Assembly: GCF_900102165.1 (NCBI RefSeq)
Contig: NZ_FNBD01000013.1
Coordinates: 1-64,000 of the forward strand
Length of the DNA: 64,000 nucleotides
Reading direction: 5' to 3'
Source of the DNA: Cellulophaga baltica
Lineage (GTDB): Bacteria > Bacteroidota > Bacteroidia > Flavobacteriales > Flavobacteriaceae
Shown piece after piece: positions 36,295-45,445 of this stretch. How positions within the stretch are numbered: position 1 is the first letter of the stretch; each line of letters opens with the position of its first letter. Under the pieces are notes generated by a model that made no database searches, was not told the DNA's origin, and worked only from the letters and a program-made list of their open reading frames with translations. The translations under genes and the position numbers were made by a program.

Positions 36295-37866
36295 ATGGAT
36301 TCTGAAAATGAAAAGGAAATAACGGGTAGCAATGATACTCATGTAAGTATGGAAGAAATAGATGTGTGTATTTCTATTTTAGATAAACTTGGTGAAAACG
36401 CGTTCCAAGTATTAGCACTTCCAGAGGAGAAACGTGTTGCACTGCTTAAAGCTGCGGGGCTTTTATCACGGCCAAATCGTCATGAGTTTAAGCAGCGCAA
36501 AAAAGATGCGGCGAAAGCAGCTAAGCGTAAAATGATCGAACGCGATAAGCATGCTCGTAAAGAAACAGGAATTCGTAGCGCTAGAGAGTCTGTAGTTTTT
36601 AAAGCTCCAATTTTGCTAGAAGCAGCAAAATTAGGAGACTTAGAAGAAAGAGAGTTAGAATCTCCACGCAATTGTTATGTGTGTAAAACAGTATATACTA
36701 AACTGCATCATTTTTATGATACCATGTGTCAAGATTGTGGTGATTTTAATTATGCCAAACGTTATCAAACGGCAGACCTTACAGATCAAGTAGCTATTGT
36801 TACAGGATCGCGTTTAAAAATAGGATATCACATTACGCTAATTTTACTGCGTGCGGGTGCAACGGTTGTTGCTACTACACGTTTTCCTGTAGATTCTGCC
36901 TTACGCTTTTCTAAAGAAGATGATTTTTCTAAATGGGGCCATCGCCTTAAAATACACGGTTTAGATTTACGTCATATTCCGAGTGTGGAGATCTTCTGTA
37001 ATTTCATAGAACAACAATATAGTCGTTTAGACATCTTGATAAACAATGCCGCTCAAACTGTACGCAGGCCCGCAGGTTTTTATCAGCATTTAATGAAAAA
37101 TGAGGAAATGCCTGTAGATGCTTTGCCAAAAGCAGCCAAAGAAGTTTTAGCAGATCATCTGTATTGTTTAGATGAGTTAAATGCATTGGGTAAAAATACA
37201 TCTAGTCAACAAAATGATACCTTACCTGTAACATGGCATGCTCCAGAACCAGGAATAGGCATTCGCGCATCTGCTAAATTATCTCAAATACCATATAGCT
37301 TTGATAATTCTTTAGCTACAAAAGAGGTGTTTCCAGAAGGAGAATTGGATGCAGATTTACAGCAAGTAGATTTACGTAAAACAAACAGTTGGCGTTTAAA
37401 ATTAGGAGAGATAGAAACTCCTGAGATGATAGAAGTACAGTTGGTAAATGCTGTGGCTCCTTTTGTATTGTGTAACCGCCTTTCTAGGCTTATGCGTCAA
37501 GAGAATACCGGTAAAAAGCATATTATCAATGTTTCTGCGATGGAAGGTAAGTTTCATCGTTTTTATAAAGAAGATAGGCATCCACATACCAATATGGCAA
37601 AAGCAGCTTTAAACATGATGACCCATACTTCTGCATTAGATTTTGCAACCGATGGCGTTTTTATGAATGCTGTAGATACGGGTTGGGTAACCGATGAGGA
37701 TCCCGCAGAATTGTCTAAAAAGAAACAAGAAGTTCATGATTTTCAACCTCCATTAGATATTGTAGATGGTGCTGCTCGTGTATTAGACCCTTTAATAGAT
37801 GGTATTAATACCGGAAAGCATTGGTGTGGTAAATTCCTAAAAGACTATAGACCTATTGATTGGTAG
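36295..37866 (+). CDS. SDR-family protein with N-terminal cysteine-pair module and altered active site
   Basis: 523 residues from ATG at 36295. A GTG at 36238 is rejected because a TACATTTG -7 box (36255-36262) lies between the two. Residues ~1-120 are acidic then strongly basic. A CYVCK...CQDCGD pair near 125-150 suggests a zinc knuckle. A Rossmann SDR domain starts near 165 with [13 protein letters not shown] and INVSAMEGK are SDR landmarks, but the YxxxK motif reads TNMAK, so the catalytic tyrosine is replaced by threonine. An insertion of ~100 residues separates NNAA from the active site. The function is unknown. It overlaps the convergent DoxX-like gene by 14 bases. Confidence 0.85.
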   Translation: MDSENEKEITGSNDTHVSMEEIDVCISILDKLGENAFQVLALPEEKRVALLKAAGLLSRPNRHEFKQRKKDAAKAAKRKMIERDKHARKETGIRSARESVVFKAPILLEAAKLGDLEERELESPRNCYVCKTVYTKLHHFYDTMCQDCGDFNYAKRYQTADLTDQVAIVTGSRLKIGYHITLILLRAGATVVATTRFPVDSALRFSKEDDFSKWGHRLKIHGLDLRHIPSVEIFCNFIEQQYSRLDILINNAAQTVRRPAGFYQHLMKNEEMPVDALPKAAKEVLADHLYCLDELNALGKNTSSQQNDTLPVTWHAPEPGIGIRASAKLSQIPYSFDNSLATKEVFPEGELDADLQQVDLRKTNSWRLKLGEIETPEMIEVQLVNAVAPFVLCNRLSRLMRQENTGKKHIINVSAMEGKFHRFYKEDRHPHTNMAKAALNMMTHTSALDFATDGVFMNAVDTGWVTDEDPAELSKKKQEVHDFQPPLDIVDGAARVLDPLIDGINTGKHWCGKFLKDYRPIDW

Positions 37867-38311
37867 CCAAACGCAGTTGCTTTTTAGTATGTACATCTTT
37901 TAATAATGTAGCTAAGGCGGCAATGATGACTATATTTTTGAATATGTACTGTCCTAACAACGTGGGGGCAAAGCTCGTATTTGAAAAAATGATTTCAGGC
38001 GCAATAAACAAAGGTGTAAATGTGAAAAACATATGTACTAAGGCCAATACTAATATTGCTTTTTTATGAAAATTTAAAAGCAAGCAGATGCCTACAAAAG
38101 TTTCCCATAGGGCAAGAAGAAGTAGGGCTGTTTTTTCAGGGATTAAATGCAAGGTGATGCTGTTAATGGTTTGAATAGCAAGATCTTCAGCCGGACTTAG
38201 AGATGAAAAAAATTTAAGGGCACCAAAAAAAAGGTAGACCAATCCTATTGAAATAGCTAGAAAATTTAATGCTTTTATCTTTGCAGATACAGTAGTGAAA
38301 ATAGCTTTCAT
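37853..38311 (-). CDS. DoxX-like four-helix membrane protein
   Basis: 152 residues with four predicted membrane helices ([72 protein letters not shown]). The [14 protein letters not shown] opening and WETFVGI are typical of DoxX/DUF417-type proteins. These are often linked to redox or respiratory accessory roles, but no partner is visible here. Its 3' end overlaps the SDR gene. Its leader contains two mutually exclusive hairpins. Confidence 0.78.
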   Translation of the reverse strand: MKAIFTTVSAKIKALNFLAISIGLVYLFFGALKFFSSLSPAEDLAIQTINSITLHLIPEKTALLLLALWETFVGICLLLNFHKKAILVLALVHMFFTFTPLFIAPEIIFSNTSFAPTLLGQYIFKNIVIIAALATLLKDVHTKKQLRLATNQ

Positions 38312-38325
38312 ACTTTATAAGGTTT

Positions 38326-38367
38326 GGTTGGTTTAAAATTAAAAACCAACCAATAGGGGTAGGTTGG
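38326..38367 (-). promoter_or_regulatory. two mutually exclusive hairpins in the DoxX-like gene leader
   Basis: On the minus strand CCAACC (38367-38362) can pair with GGTTGG (38351-38346). The same GGTTGG, extended as GGTTGGTTT, can instead pair with AAACCAACC (38334-38326), which lies 14 bases before the start codon. The second hairpin would crowd the translation start. It resembles an attenuator or switch; a ligand or protein is unknown. Confidence 0.5.
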
Positions 38368-38545
38368 CTTTTAATAGGGCACTAATAATTTTTTTTTTGA
38401 AATTCAATTAACTCAGTCACTAAAGTACCGTTTATAGTTGTAGTAATAGATTAATAATAAGTCAAAAAGATTAATGAAAGGTTAATACGATTAATAAAGT
38501 AATGACGAGGCAGATTATTTTTGATTTTTACCTTACATTGTTGCT

Positions 38546-39826
38546 GTGTTACTTAGAAGAAAAATTTACATCATTGTATTTGTTATTTCTGTACTTGGGC
38601 TATTCATAGTACAATATCAATATTTAAGAATCGGATTAAACCTAGCAAAGGTTCAATTTGATAAAAATATATTGGCTTCAAGTAATCATATAAAAAAGGA
38701 ACTAGCAACAGAAAATGAATTAACTTTTCTCTTAGGGAAGTCTATTACGAAAGATGGTTCTTATTTTAGCTTAAGTATAGATAGTGTACAAGATGCCTCA
38801 AGTCATTTTTTAAATGATTTTTTGATAGATAGACTAGCAGCGCAAGGTATCACCTCAGATTTTACATATCAGTTAGTGTCTAGAGATTCTGCCTATTATT
38901 TATATTCTCCAAAACGATTTGAGAAAGACGATACTCTTTTAAATTACCCATTAGAATTGGAAGGATATTTACCGAAATTAATAGGAGAAAAGCTATTTTT
39001 AGAACTGCAGTTTAAAGATATGAACACCTTTTTTTTATATCAGCTAAACGGACTAACGATTCCTAGTCTAGTTTTTATGTTGGCTATTATTTTTGTAGTC
39101 GTTTGGGTTTTAAAATCTTTTTATTGGCAGCGTAAGATTATTACCACTACCAACGAATTCATTAATAATTTAACACATGAGTTAAAGACGCCCGTATTTT
39201 CAATAGGCTTAGCGACTAAACTTTTAGAAGAACAAGGGGTGGTAGAGCAAAAACCAGTTTTAAAGCTTGTTAGGGCGCAAGTAGATAGATTAAAGAGTCA
39301 TATAGATAAAGTATTAGATTTGGCAAAGCTAGAGGAGCGTAAGCAAGTCTATACGATGGTCTCGATAGATTTTTTTTCAAACCTAAAACAGGTTTGCGAT
39401 GAATTTGAGGCAATAGCCCTTTTAGAGAATGTTCAGTTTAAGTACAACTTAGAAGTAGGGTCTTATGTACTTAGGGCAGAATCTTCGCATCTAGAGAATG
39501 CCGTTAATAATATCTTAGATAATGCGAAGAAATACTCTAAGGATTCAGAAATTTATCTAAAAGCTTTTATTAAAAATAAAAAACTTTTTATTCGTATTGA
39601 AGATAATGGTGAAGGAATCTCGGTAAAAGAGCAGCGGTATATTTTTCAAAAATACTATCGCGTCTTTGATGAAAATCTGCATAAGGTGAAGGGGTATGGT
39701 CTTGGTTTGAGTTACGTTAAAAACGTTATTAAGAACCATGGAGGTAAAATAACATTACAAAGCGAATTAGGAAAAGGAACAATAGTAGTAATTGAATTAC
39801 CAGTGGCTCATGATGCAACCAGATAA
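38546..39826 (+). CDS. two-component sensor histidine kinase
   Basis: 426 residues from GTG at 38546. Two membrane helices at ~6-26 and ~172-193 flank a ~145-residue periplasmic sensor. No HAMP domain is evident. HisKA follows with His211 (NNLTHELKTPVFS). HATPase_c has N (NAVNNILDNAKKYS), G1 (DNGEGI) and G2 (GYGLGLSYV) boxes. A TATTTTTG box lies at 38516-38523. It overlaps its response-regulator gene by 17 bases, the usual arrangement. The signal is unknown. Confidence 0.93.
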   Translation: MLLRRKIYIIVFVISVLGLFIVQYQYLRIGLNLAKVQFDKNILASSNHIKKELATENELTFLLGKSITKDGSYFSLSIDSVQDASSHFLNDFLIDRLAAQGITSDFTYQLVSRDSAYYLYSPKRFEKDDTLLNYPLELEGYLPKLIGEKLFLELQFKDMNTFFLYQLNGLTIPSLVFMLAIIFVVVWVLKSFYWQRKIITTTNEFINNLTHELKTPVFSIGLATKLLEEQGVVEQKPVLKLVRAQVDRLKSHIDKVLDLAKLEERKQVYTMVSIDFFSNLKQVCDEFEAIALLENVQFKYNLEVGSYVLRAESSHLENAVNNILDNAKKYSKDSEIYLKAFIKNKKLFIRIEDNGEGISVKEQRYIFQKYYRVFDENLHKVKGYGLGLSYVKNVIKNHGGKITLQSELGKGTIVVIELPVAHDATR

Positions 39827-40514
39827 ATATGCTATTCTATTAGTTGAAGATGATGAATCTTTAGGATACCTTCTTTCAGAGTACCTTAAAATGAAAAATT
39901 TTCTAGTTACCTGGGTCAAGTCTGGATTGGAAGCAGTTGCGATAATTGAAACAGATGTATTTCAGTTAGCTATTCTAGATGTAATGATGCCTGAAATGGA
40001 CGGGTACACTTTAGCTTCAAAAATGAAGAGCCAATTCCCTGAATTGCCTTTTTTGTTTTTAACGGCAAGATCATTAAAAATTGATGTTCTCAAAGGCTTT
40101 TCCTTAGGTGCCGTAGATTATTTAAAAAAACCAATTGATGAAGAAGAGTTAGTGGTTCGTATCAACGTGCTACTAGATCGTTTAGTGCCAAAAGAAAACT
40201 TATCACAAGAGTCTAATACGTTATTAAGCATCGGTGGCTATAAATTTGATGTTACCAATCAGCAATTAAAGTATCAGGATGCTGTAATAAAGTTAACCAG
40301 TAGGGAAGCGGAGTTGTTGCAATTATTAGTAGAGAACAAAAATCAATTATGTTCCCATAAAGATATCCTTGTAAGGCTTTGGGGTAAAAATGATTATTTT
40401 AATCGCAAGAGCTTGAATGTTTTTGTATCGCACCTTCGTAAATATCTAAGTTATGATAGTGCTATAAAATTAGAAAATATTCACAGAAAAGGATTTATTC
40501 TTTTGGTAAAATAG
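39810..40514 (+). CDS. OmpR/PhoB-type response regulator
   Basis: 234 residues from the ATG at 39810 (a second ATG follows directly at 39813; an upstream TTG at 39792 is rejected). The receiver has an acidic pocket VEDD and the phosphorylated Asp57 (AILDVMMPEMDGY). A winged-helix DNA-binding domain follows (LTSREAELLQLLVENKNQLCSHKDIL, SLNVFVSHLRKYL). It is cognate to the overlapping histidine kinase. Targets are unknown. Confidence 0.93.
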   Translation: MMQPDKYAILLVEDDESLGYLLSEYLKMKNFLVTWVKSGLEAVAIIETDVFQLAILDVMMPEMDGYTLASKMKSQFPELPFLFLTARSLKIDVLKGFSLGAVDYLKKPIDEEELVVRINVLLDRLVPKENLSQESNTLLSIGGYKFDVTNQQLKYQDAVIKLTSREAELLQLLVENKNQLCSHKDILVRLWGKNDYFNRKSLNVFVSHLRKYLSYDSAIKLENIHRKGFILLVK

Positions 40515-40552
40515 TAGTAATCTGTGATTGGTTTCGTTGTTTTTATGGTTGA

Positions 40553-40825
40553 TTAAGAGTTGTCAAAATTGCCTAGTTCTGATCGTACCAATGCAATGTA
40601 GTTTTTCATAGCCTCCTTCTTTGAAAGGTTTTTAGCTTGAAATAAAGCATTTGCTTTAAAGGCATTAATTAAAGGGGTGCTACTTCCTGGATTGTCAAAA
40701 TTTTCATTGGCAATCTTGTAATAAGCGTATAGCTTTAATAGAAAATCTGCGGGTAAAGGGTCTGTATAATCATTTACAAACTTTACGGCGGTTATGAATT
40801 CTGAGTGAAGTTTATCTGTCTTCAT
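40553..40825 (-). CDS. acyl-CoA-binding protein
   Basis: 90 residues, a complete four-helix ACBP domain. LKLYAYYKIANENFDNPG corresponds to the conserved LKLYALYKQATxGDN core, followed by AFKANALFQAKNLSKKEAMKNYI. It binds long-chain acyl-CoA in the cytoplasm. The gene overlaps psd by 14 bases at the end of a phospholipid operon, which suggests a role in delivering or buffering acyl-CoA for membrane lipid synthesis. Confidence 0.9.
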   Translation of the reverse strand: MKTDKLHSEFITAVKFVNDYTDPLPADFLLKLYAYYKIANENFDNPGSSTPLINAFKANALFQAKNLSKKEAMKNYIALVRSELGNFDNS

Positions 40826-41483
40826 CTTTTATTGGTAAGCTAGCTATACAGGTTTTTGCACCAATAACTTTCTGATTAAGTTTCACATTAATGGTTGCAT
40901 CTAAAGGTAAGAATAAATCTACTCTAGAACCAAATTTAATAAATCCAGCATCTTCTCCTTGATGTGCACTATCACCAACATTGGCATAGTTAACAATACG
41001 TTTTGCTAGTGCTCCAGCGATTTGTCGGTATAAAATTTCGCCAAATTTTGGCGTTTTGATAACGATTGTGGTTCTTTCATTCTCTTCGCTTGCCTTAGGG
41101 TGCCAAGCAACTAAAAACTTACCTGGATGGTATTTAGAAAAGGTAATAGCACCACTTGCAGGATATCTTGTAACGTGCACGTTAATAGGCGACATGAAAA
41201 TAGAAACTTGAAGGCGTTTTTCTTTAAAGTATTCTTTTTCTTCTACCTCTTCAATGACCACAACTTTGCCGTCTACAGGTGCTAAAATTTCATCAAAACT
41301 TTTAGTAACGTTTCTTTTCGGGTTTCTAAAAAATTGAAGAATGATAATCAAAAATACTACTGCAGTACATTGAATAAGCAATTTCAACCAATTTAAATCA
41401 ATATAATAATGAGCAGCTAAAACAATTATAGCTACTAAAAAAAACGAGATTAAAATTATTTTTTGCCCTTCTTTATGAAACAT
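40812..41483 (-). CDS. psd: phosphatidylserine decarboxylase family protein
   Basis: 223 residues, the short single-domain form. N-terminal membrane helices (IILISFFLVAIIVLAAHYY, LIQCTAVVFLIIILQFF) are followed by the catalytic domain with LAPVDGKVVVIEEV, SPINVHVTRYPASG and the self-cleavage site FGSRVD, where the serine becomes the pyruvoyl cofactor. It makes phosphatidylethanolamine. It overlaps cdsA by 11 bases and the ACBP gene by 14 bases. Confidence 0.92.
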   Translation of the reverse strand: MFHKEGQKIILISFFLVAIIVLAAHYYIDLNWLKLLIQCTAVVFLIIILQFFRNPKRNVTKSFDEILAPVDGKVVVIEEVEEKEYFKEKRLQVSIFMSPINVHVTRYPASGAITFSKYHPGKFLVAWHPKASEENERTTIVIKTPKFGEILYRQIAGALAKRIVNYANVGDSAHQGEDAGFIKFGSRVDLFLPLDATINVKLNQKVIGAKTCIASLPIKDEDR

Positions 41484-42288
41484 GGTTGAAAATATTTATG
41501 GTTAAATATGCGAAAGGTGCTGCAAAAATTAAACTGTCTAAACGGTCTAGCATACCTCCGTGGCCTGGTAAAATAGCACCGCTGTCTTTTACGCCAGCAG
41601 CTCTTTTAAATTTTGATTCTATTAAATCTCCTAAACTTCCGGTAACAACAATTACAACGGCTAAAATAAACCACTGTATAAGGCTGATATTGGTTTCGTA
41701 TTTAGACATGAAATAAGCGGCGACCAATGCAAAGACTAAACCACCGATAGTACCTTCCCAAGTTTTTTTAGGGGATACGCTAGGGAAAAGTTTATTCTTT
41801 CCAATAGTCTTTCCAACTAAGTATGCAAACGAATCATTTACCCATATTAGTATAAAAATACCCATGATTAAAAATTTAGCAAAGTTATTTTGCTGGTAAG
41901 GAATCATGGTTAGAAATATACAACCTCCGCCGATATAAAATAATCCAATTAAAAACTTCTGTAAGCTTTGAAACTTTTTTTCTTTAGGTGAAAATAGATA
42001 AAATAGAAGAGCGATATTTATGGTAATCGTCAGAAACATTAAAACATTTATGATTGATGTTCCATAGGCATAATCATTGATGAGGTAGATAAATGCCCAC
42101 CAAAGTGTTAGATAGGCCGCAAAAATATGGTAGCCAGGCAGTTTAGTCATTCTCTTAAATTCATACAAACATGCTAAGCCAAAAGCCATGAATAAAAAGT
42201 CAAAAGCATCTGAGCTTAAGAATATTGCAGACAGCAATATTACCACGTATACGATTCCCGTAAGTAATCTTCTGAAAATTTCTCCCAT
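41473..42288 (-). CDS. cdsA: phosphatidate cytidylyltransferase
   Basis: 271 residues with about eight membrane helices. The signature SPKKTWEGTIGG and the C-terminal GDLIESKFKRAAGVKDSG...LPGHGGMLDRLDSL are the CDS family motifs. It makes CDP-diacylglycerol from phosphatidic acid and CTP in the inner membrane, feeding the Psd route encoded just downstream. It starts 1 base after the LUD gene stop. Confidence 0.95.
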   Translation of the reverse strand: MGEIFRRLLTGIVYVVILLSAIFLSSDAFDFLFMAFGLACLYEFKRMTKLPGYHIFAAYLTLWWAFIYLINDYAYGTSIINVLMFLTITINIALLFYLFSPKEKKFQSLQKFLIGLFYIGGGCIFLTMIPYQQNNFAKFLIMGIFILIWVNDSFAYLVGKTIGKNKLFPSVSPKKTWEGTIGGLVFALVAAYFMSKYETNISLIQWFILAVVIVVTGSLGDLIESKFKRAAGVKDSGAILPGHGGMLDRLDSLIFAAPFAYLTINIFNHVS

Positions 42289-42289
42289 A

Positions 42290-42901
42290 TTATAAGTCTT
42301 CCAGAAGGATAAGATACAAATTTTTAGAGCTACTCCCGTAGGTAAGAAAATCTTTTTTGTCCTCTGATATGGCTTGAAAGTGTTTAATAGTAGTAATGTT
42401 TGTAGGTATACTATTTAAGTGTCGCTTCTTAATTTTTTTTAATCCTTCCCCGATAGAATTTACCAATTGACTTGTTGTAGCAAATACAATAAAATTTTCT
42501 GGTAATTCATTGAGTTTTCTATCTCTTAATTGATTAGAGCAAATAAGAATAGAACCATTCTGTGCTACTAAATGTTCGCAAGTGGTAAAGAATATTTTAC
42601 TTTTTTTAGGATTATCGGTAAAGGTTATGGCTTCGTGTTTAAACTTGTCCTCAAGTCTTTGATCCATAGAGAAAAAGTCAGTGTCATCCCAGCTGTTTTC
42701 TAAACGGATGTTTTTTAGTGCATCACTTACATCTTGATTGCCATCACAATAAATGAATTTTCCGCCATTCTTTTTGAAGTAAATAGTGAATTTTTCATCG
42801 ATGGGAATATCAAGGTCAGGCATATGCATGCCTCTAGTTTCTTCTTCTTCCGTAGAAACCTTTTTTTTGCCACCTCCAAATAGTTTCTCAAATAGACCCA
42901 T
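42290..42901 (-). CDS. LUD domain protein (LutC/YkgG-like)
   Basis: 203 residues. A glycine- and lysine-rich N-terminus (GLFEKLFGGGKKK) is followed by a LUD fold with KKSKIFFTTCEHLVAQNGSILICSN and VFATTSQLVNSIGEGL. Relatives act in lactate oxidation with LutA and LutB, but those partners are absent. The placement between ftsH and cdsA is common in flavobacteria, so a different role is likely. A hairpin with a central TATCTTTG box lies 40 bases upstream. Confidence 0.83.
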   Translation of the reverse strand: MGLFEKLFGGGKKKVSTEEEETRGMHMPDLDIPIDEKFTIYFKKNGGKFIYCDGNQDVSDALKNIRLENSWDDTDFFSMDQRLEDKFKHEAITFTDNPKKSKIFFTTCEHLVAQNGSILICSNQLRDRKLNELPENFIVFATTSQLVNSIGEGLKKIKKRHLNSIPTNITTIKHFQAISEDKKDFLTYGSSSKNLYLILLEDL

Positions 42902-42940
42902 TCTTATCTTTAAAACTTCTACTACTTATTGAATATAAAT

Positions 42941-42972
42941 AACCAGAAGTTTACAAAGATAAACTTCTGGTT
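42941..42972 (-). promoter_or_regulatory. 13-bp palindrome/hairpin between ftsH and the LUD gene, with central -7 box
   Basis: AACCAGAAGTTTA (42941-42953), loop CAAAGA, TAAACTTCTGGTT (42960-42972). On the minus strand TATCTTTG (42961-42954) occupies the centre. No strong T tract follows on the minus strand, so it is a weak terminator, an mRNA-processing hairpin, or an operator-promoter for the LUD-cdsA-psd unit. Confidence 0.65.
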
Positions 42973-42984
42973 GAGATAATGCTA

Positions 42985-44964
42985 TTATATGTTGGTGTCT
43001 CCTTCTTTTGAAGCTTCTTCCTCTCTTGCAGCAGCTTCTTCAGCAACATCTTTCTCGAAAGGTCTTTTACCAAATATTTTCTCTAAATCATCTTTGAAGA
43101 TAACTTCCTTCTCTAGCAAACGTTGCGCTAATTCCGTAAGTTTATCTTTGTTCTGATCTAAAAGCTCAACAGCTCTTTGGTATTGTTCTTCTATTAGAAT
43201 AGAGATTTCTCTATCAATAGTTTGTGCGGTTTCTTCACTATATGGTTTTGAGAAGCCATAAGAATCTTGTCCTGAAGAATCATAATAAGTTAAGTTACCA
43301 ATTTTGTCATTTAGACCATAAATAGTAACCATAGCTCTTGCTTGTTTAGTTACTTTTTCTAAATCACTTAATGCACCCGTAGATATCTTATCAAAAATTA
43401 CTTTTTCTGCTGCTCTACCTCCTAAGGTAGCACACATTTCGTCTTTCATTTGATCTGGACGAACAATAAGACGTTCTTCTGGTAAGTACCAAGCAGCACC
43501 TAATGATTGGCCTCTTGGAACTATAGTTACCTTCACTAAAGGCGCAGCATGCTCTAACATCCAACTAACTGTTGCATGACCCGCTTCATGGTAAGCAATA
43601 GTTTCTTTTTCACCAGGAGTAATAATTTTATTTTTCTTTTCTAGGCCACCAATGATACGATCAACAGCATCTAAGAAATCTTGCTTAGTTACTGCTTTCT
43701 TCTCCTTACGCGCTGCTATAAGTGCCGCTTCATTACAAACATTAGCAATATCTGCCCCTGAGAAACCAGGTGTTTGTTTCGCTAAGAATTCTAAATCTAA
43801 AGCTTCTGCAGTCTTGATAGGCTTCAGGTGAACTTCAAAAATCTCTTTACGTTCTCTAATGTCTGGTAAATCAACATAAATTTGTCTATCAAAACGACCA
43901 GCTCTCATTAATGCTTTATCAAGAACATCTGCTCTGTTGGTTGCTGCCAATACGATTACATTTGTATTGGTACCAAAACCATCCATTTCAGTTAGTAATT
44001 GGTTTAACGTATTTTCACGTTCATCATTAGAACCTGTCATGTTATTTTTACCTCTTGCTCTACCAATAGCATCAATTTCATCAATGAAAATGATTGCAGG
44101 AGATTTATCTTTAGCTTGCTTGAACAAGTCACGTACTCTTGAGGCTCCAACACCTACGAACATCTCAACGAAATCTGATCCAGAAAGAGAGAAGAACGGT
44201 ACTTTAGCTTCCCCAGCAACTGCTTTTGCTAATAATGTTTTACCAGTTCCTGGAGGGCCTACTAACAAGGCTCCTTTAGGTATCTTACCACCTAATGAAG
44301 TATACTTGTCAGGATTTCTTAAGAAGTCTACAATTTCTTCTACTTCTTCCTTAGCGCCTTCTAATCCGGCAACATCTTTAAAAGAAGTTCTTGTGTCTGT
44401 TTTTTCGTCGAATAATTTAGCCTTAGATTTTCCAATATTGAAAATTTGACCACCAGCGCCACCGCCACCGCCGCCAGACATTCTACGCATAAGATAAATC
44501 CAAATACCAATGATAAGTATAAATGGTAATACGCTTAAAAGAATATCAAGAACAACGTTGTTTTCTGTAGTATAATCTATTACAGTGTCTAGGTTGTATT
44601 CAACTTTAGTGTTTTTTATGTCGTTCTCAAAGTTTTGAGGGTCTCCATAATCCAATACATACTGAGGAGATTCTCCGCCAGATAATCCGAAAGGTTTCTT
44701 TGCAACTTCCTTATGCACATCTTTTTCTAAAGCTTCTTGTGTTAAGAATACTTTAGCTTGTCTTGTGTTGGTTACAATTAATATTTTGGCAACATCGCCA
44801 TTTCTTAAATATTCTTGTAATTCAGAAGTTGTTGTTTTTTTCTGACTAGATAAACTAGCGCTGTTAAAAAACTGGAATCCTATTAATAATACTGCTATTA
44901 TTCCGTAAATCCACCACGAACTAAACTTTGGTTTTTTCGGACTTGTATTGTTATCTTTTGCCAT
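42985..44964 (-). CDS. ftsH: ATP-dependent zinc metalloprotease FtsH
   Basis: 659 residues, inner-membrane AAA+ protease for membrane and regulatory proteins. Two membrane helices (~17-33 and ~140-158) flank a periplasmic domain. Walker A is GPPGTGKT at 236-243 and Walker B is IIFIDEID near 292. The second region of homology follows, and the zinc site HEAGH is at 459-463. A glycine run (about residues 164-172) links the membrane and AAA domains. It lies 12 bases after rsfS. A plus-strand frame inside it is a shadow. Confidence 0.97.
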   Translation of the reverse strand: MAKDNNTSPKKPKFSSWWIYGIIAVLLIGFQFFNSASLSSQKKTTTSELQEYLRNGDVAKILIVTNTRQAKVFLTQEALEKDVHKEVAKKPFGLSGGESPQYVLDYGDPQNFENDIKNTKVEYNLDTVIDYTTENNVVLDILLSVLPFILIIGIWIYLMRRMSGGGGGGAGGQIFNIGKSKAKLFDEKTDTRTSFKDVAGLEGAKEEVEEIVDFLRNPDKYTSLGGKIPKGALLVGPPGTGKTLLAKAVAGEAKVPFFSLSGSDFVEMFVGVGASRVRDLFKQAKDKSPAIIFIDEIDAIGRARGKNNMTGSNDERENTLNQLLTEMDGFGTNTNVIVLAATNRADVLDKALMRAGRFDRQIYVDLPDIRERKEIFEVHLKPIKTAEALDLEFLAKQTPGFSGADIANVCNEAALIAARKEKKAVTKQDFLDAVDRIIGGLEKKNKIITPGEKETIAYHEAGHATVSWMLEHAAPLVKVTIVPRGQSLGAAWYLPEERLIVRPDQMKDEMCATLGGRAAEKVIFDKISTGALSDLEKVTKQARAMVTIYGLNDKIGNLTYYDSSGQDSYGFSKPYSEETAQTIDREISILIEEQYQRAVELLDQNKDKLTELAQRLLEKEVIFKDDLEKIFGKRPFEKDVAEEAAAREEEASKEGDTNI

Positions 44965-44976
44965 TTTTGTTTTTTC

Positions 44977-45351
44977 TTATTTAAAACTATTTTCAATCAT
45001 GGTTACTTTTGCGTCTCCCCAAAGTCCTTCAATATCATAATACTCTCGTACTTGTTTTTGAAAAACGTGTACAACTACATTAACATAGTCCATTAAAATC
45101 CATTCAGAGTTATCTGAACCTTCTACGTGCCAAGGTTTGTCTTTTAATTTTTTGCTAACTGTTTTCTGGATAGAGCCTACTATTGCATTTACATGCGTGT
45201 TTGAAGTACCGTTACAGATTATGAAATAGTCGCAAACCGTATTTTCAATTTCTCTTAGGTCAAGTAAACTTATGTTATTTCCTTTAACTTCTTCTATTCC
45301 CTCAAGAATAAAACTGATGAGCTCATCTACGCTTGTTTGCTTTTTCTGCAT
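44977..45351 (-). CDS. rsfS: ribosome silencing factor
   Basis: 124 residues of the RsfS/Iojap family, which binds ribosomal protein uL14 and blocks subunit joining in starvation. Characteristic blocks are LDLREIENTVCDYFIICNGTSNTHV, PWHVEGSDNSEWILMDYVNVVVHVF and REYYDIEGLWGDA. A TAACTTTG -7 box lies at 45371-45378. It is the first gene of the minus-strand run leading to ftsH. Confidence 0.95.
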   Translation of the reverse strand: MQKKQTSVDELISFILEGIEEVKGNNISLLDLREIENTVCDYFIICNGTSNTHVNAIVGSIQKTVSKKLKDKPWHVEGSDNSEWILMDYVNVVVHVFQKQVREYYDIEGLWGDAKVTMIENSFK

Positions 45352-45445
45352 TAAAAAAATTTAATTTTCGCAAAGTTATTATTTTTTTGTTTTCTTAGCT
45401 ATTGTTTTTAGTAATAAGATTTAACTTTTATATAATAGTTAACAA

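Noticed and set aside
43937-44449. Plus-strand open frame of 170 codons within ftsH
   Set aside because: It lies antisense to the conserved AAA domain of FtsH and has no independent support.
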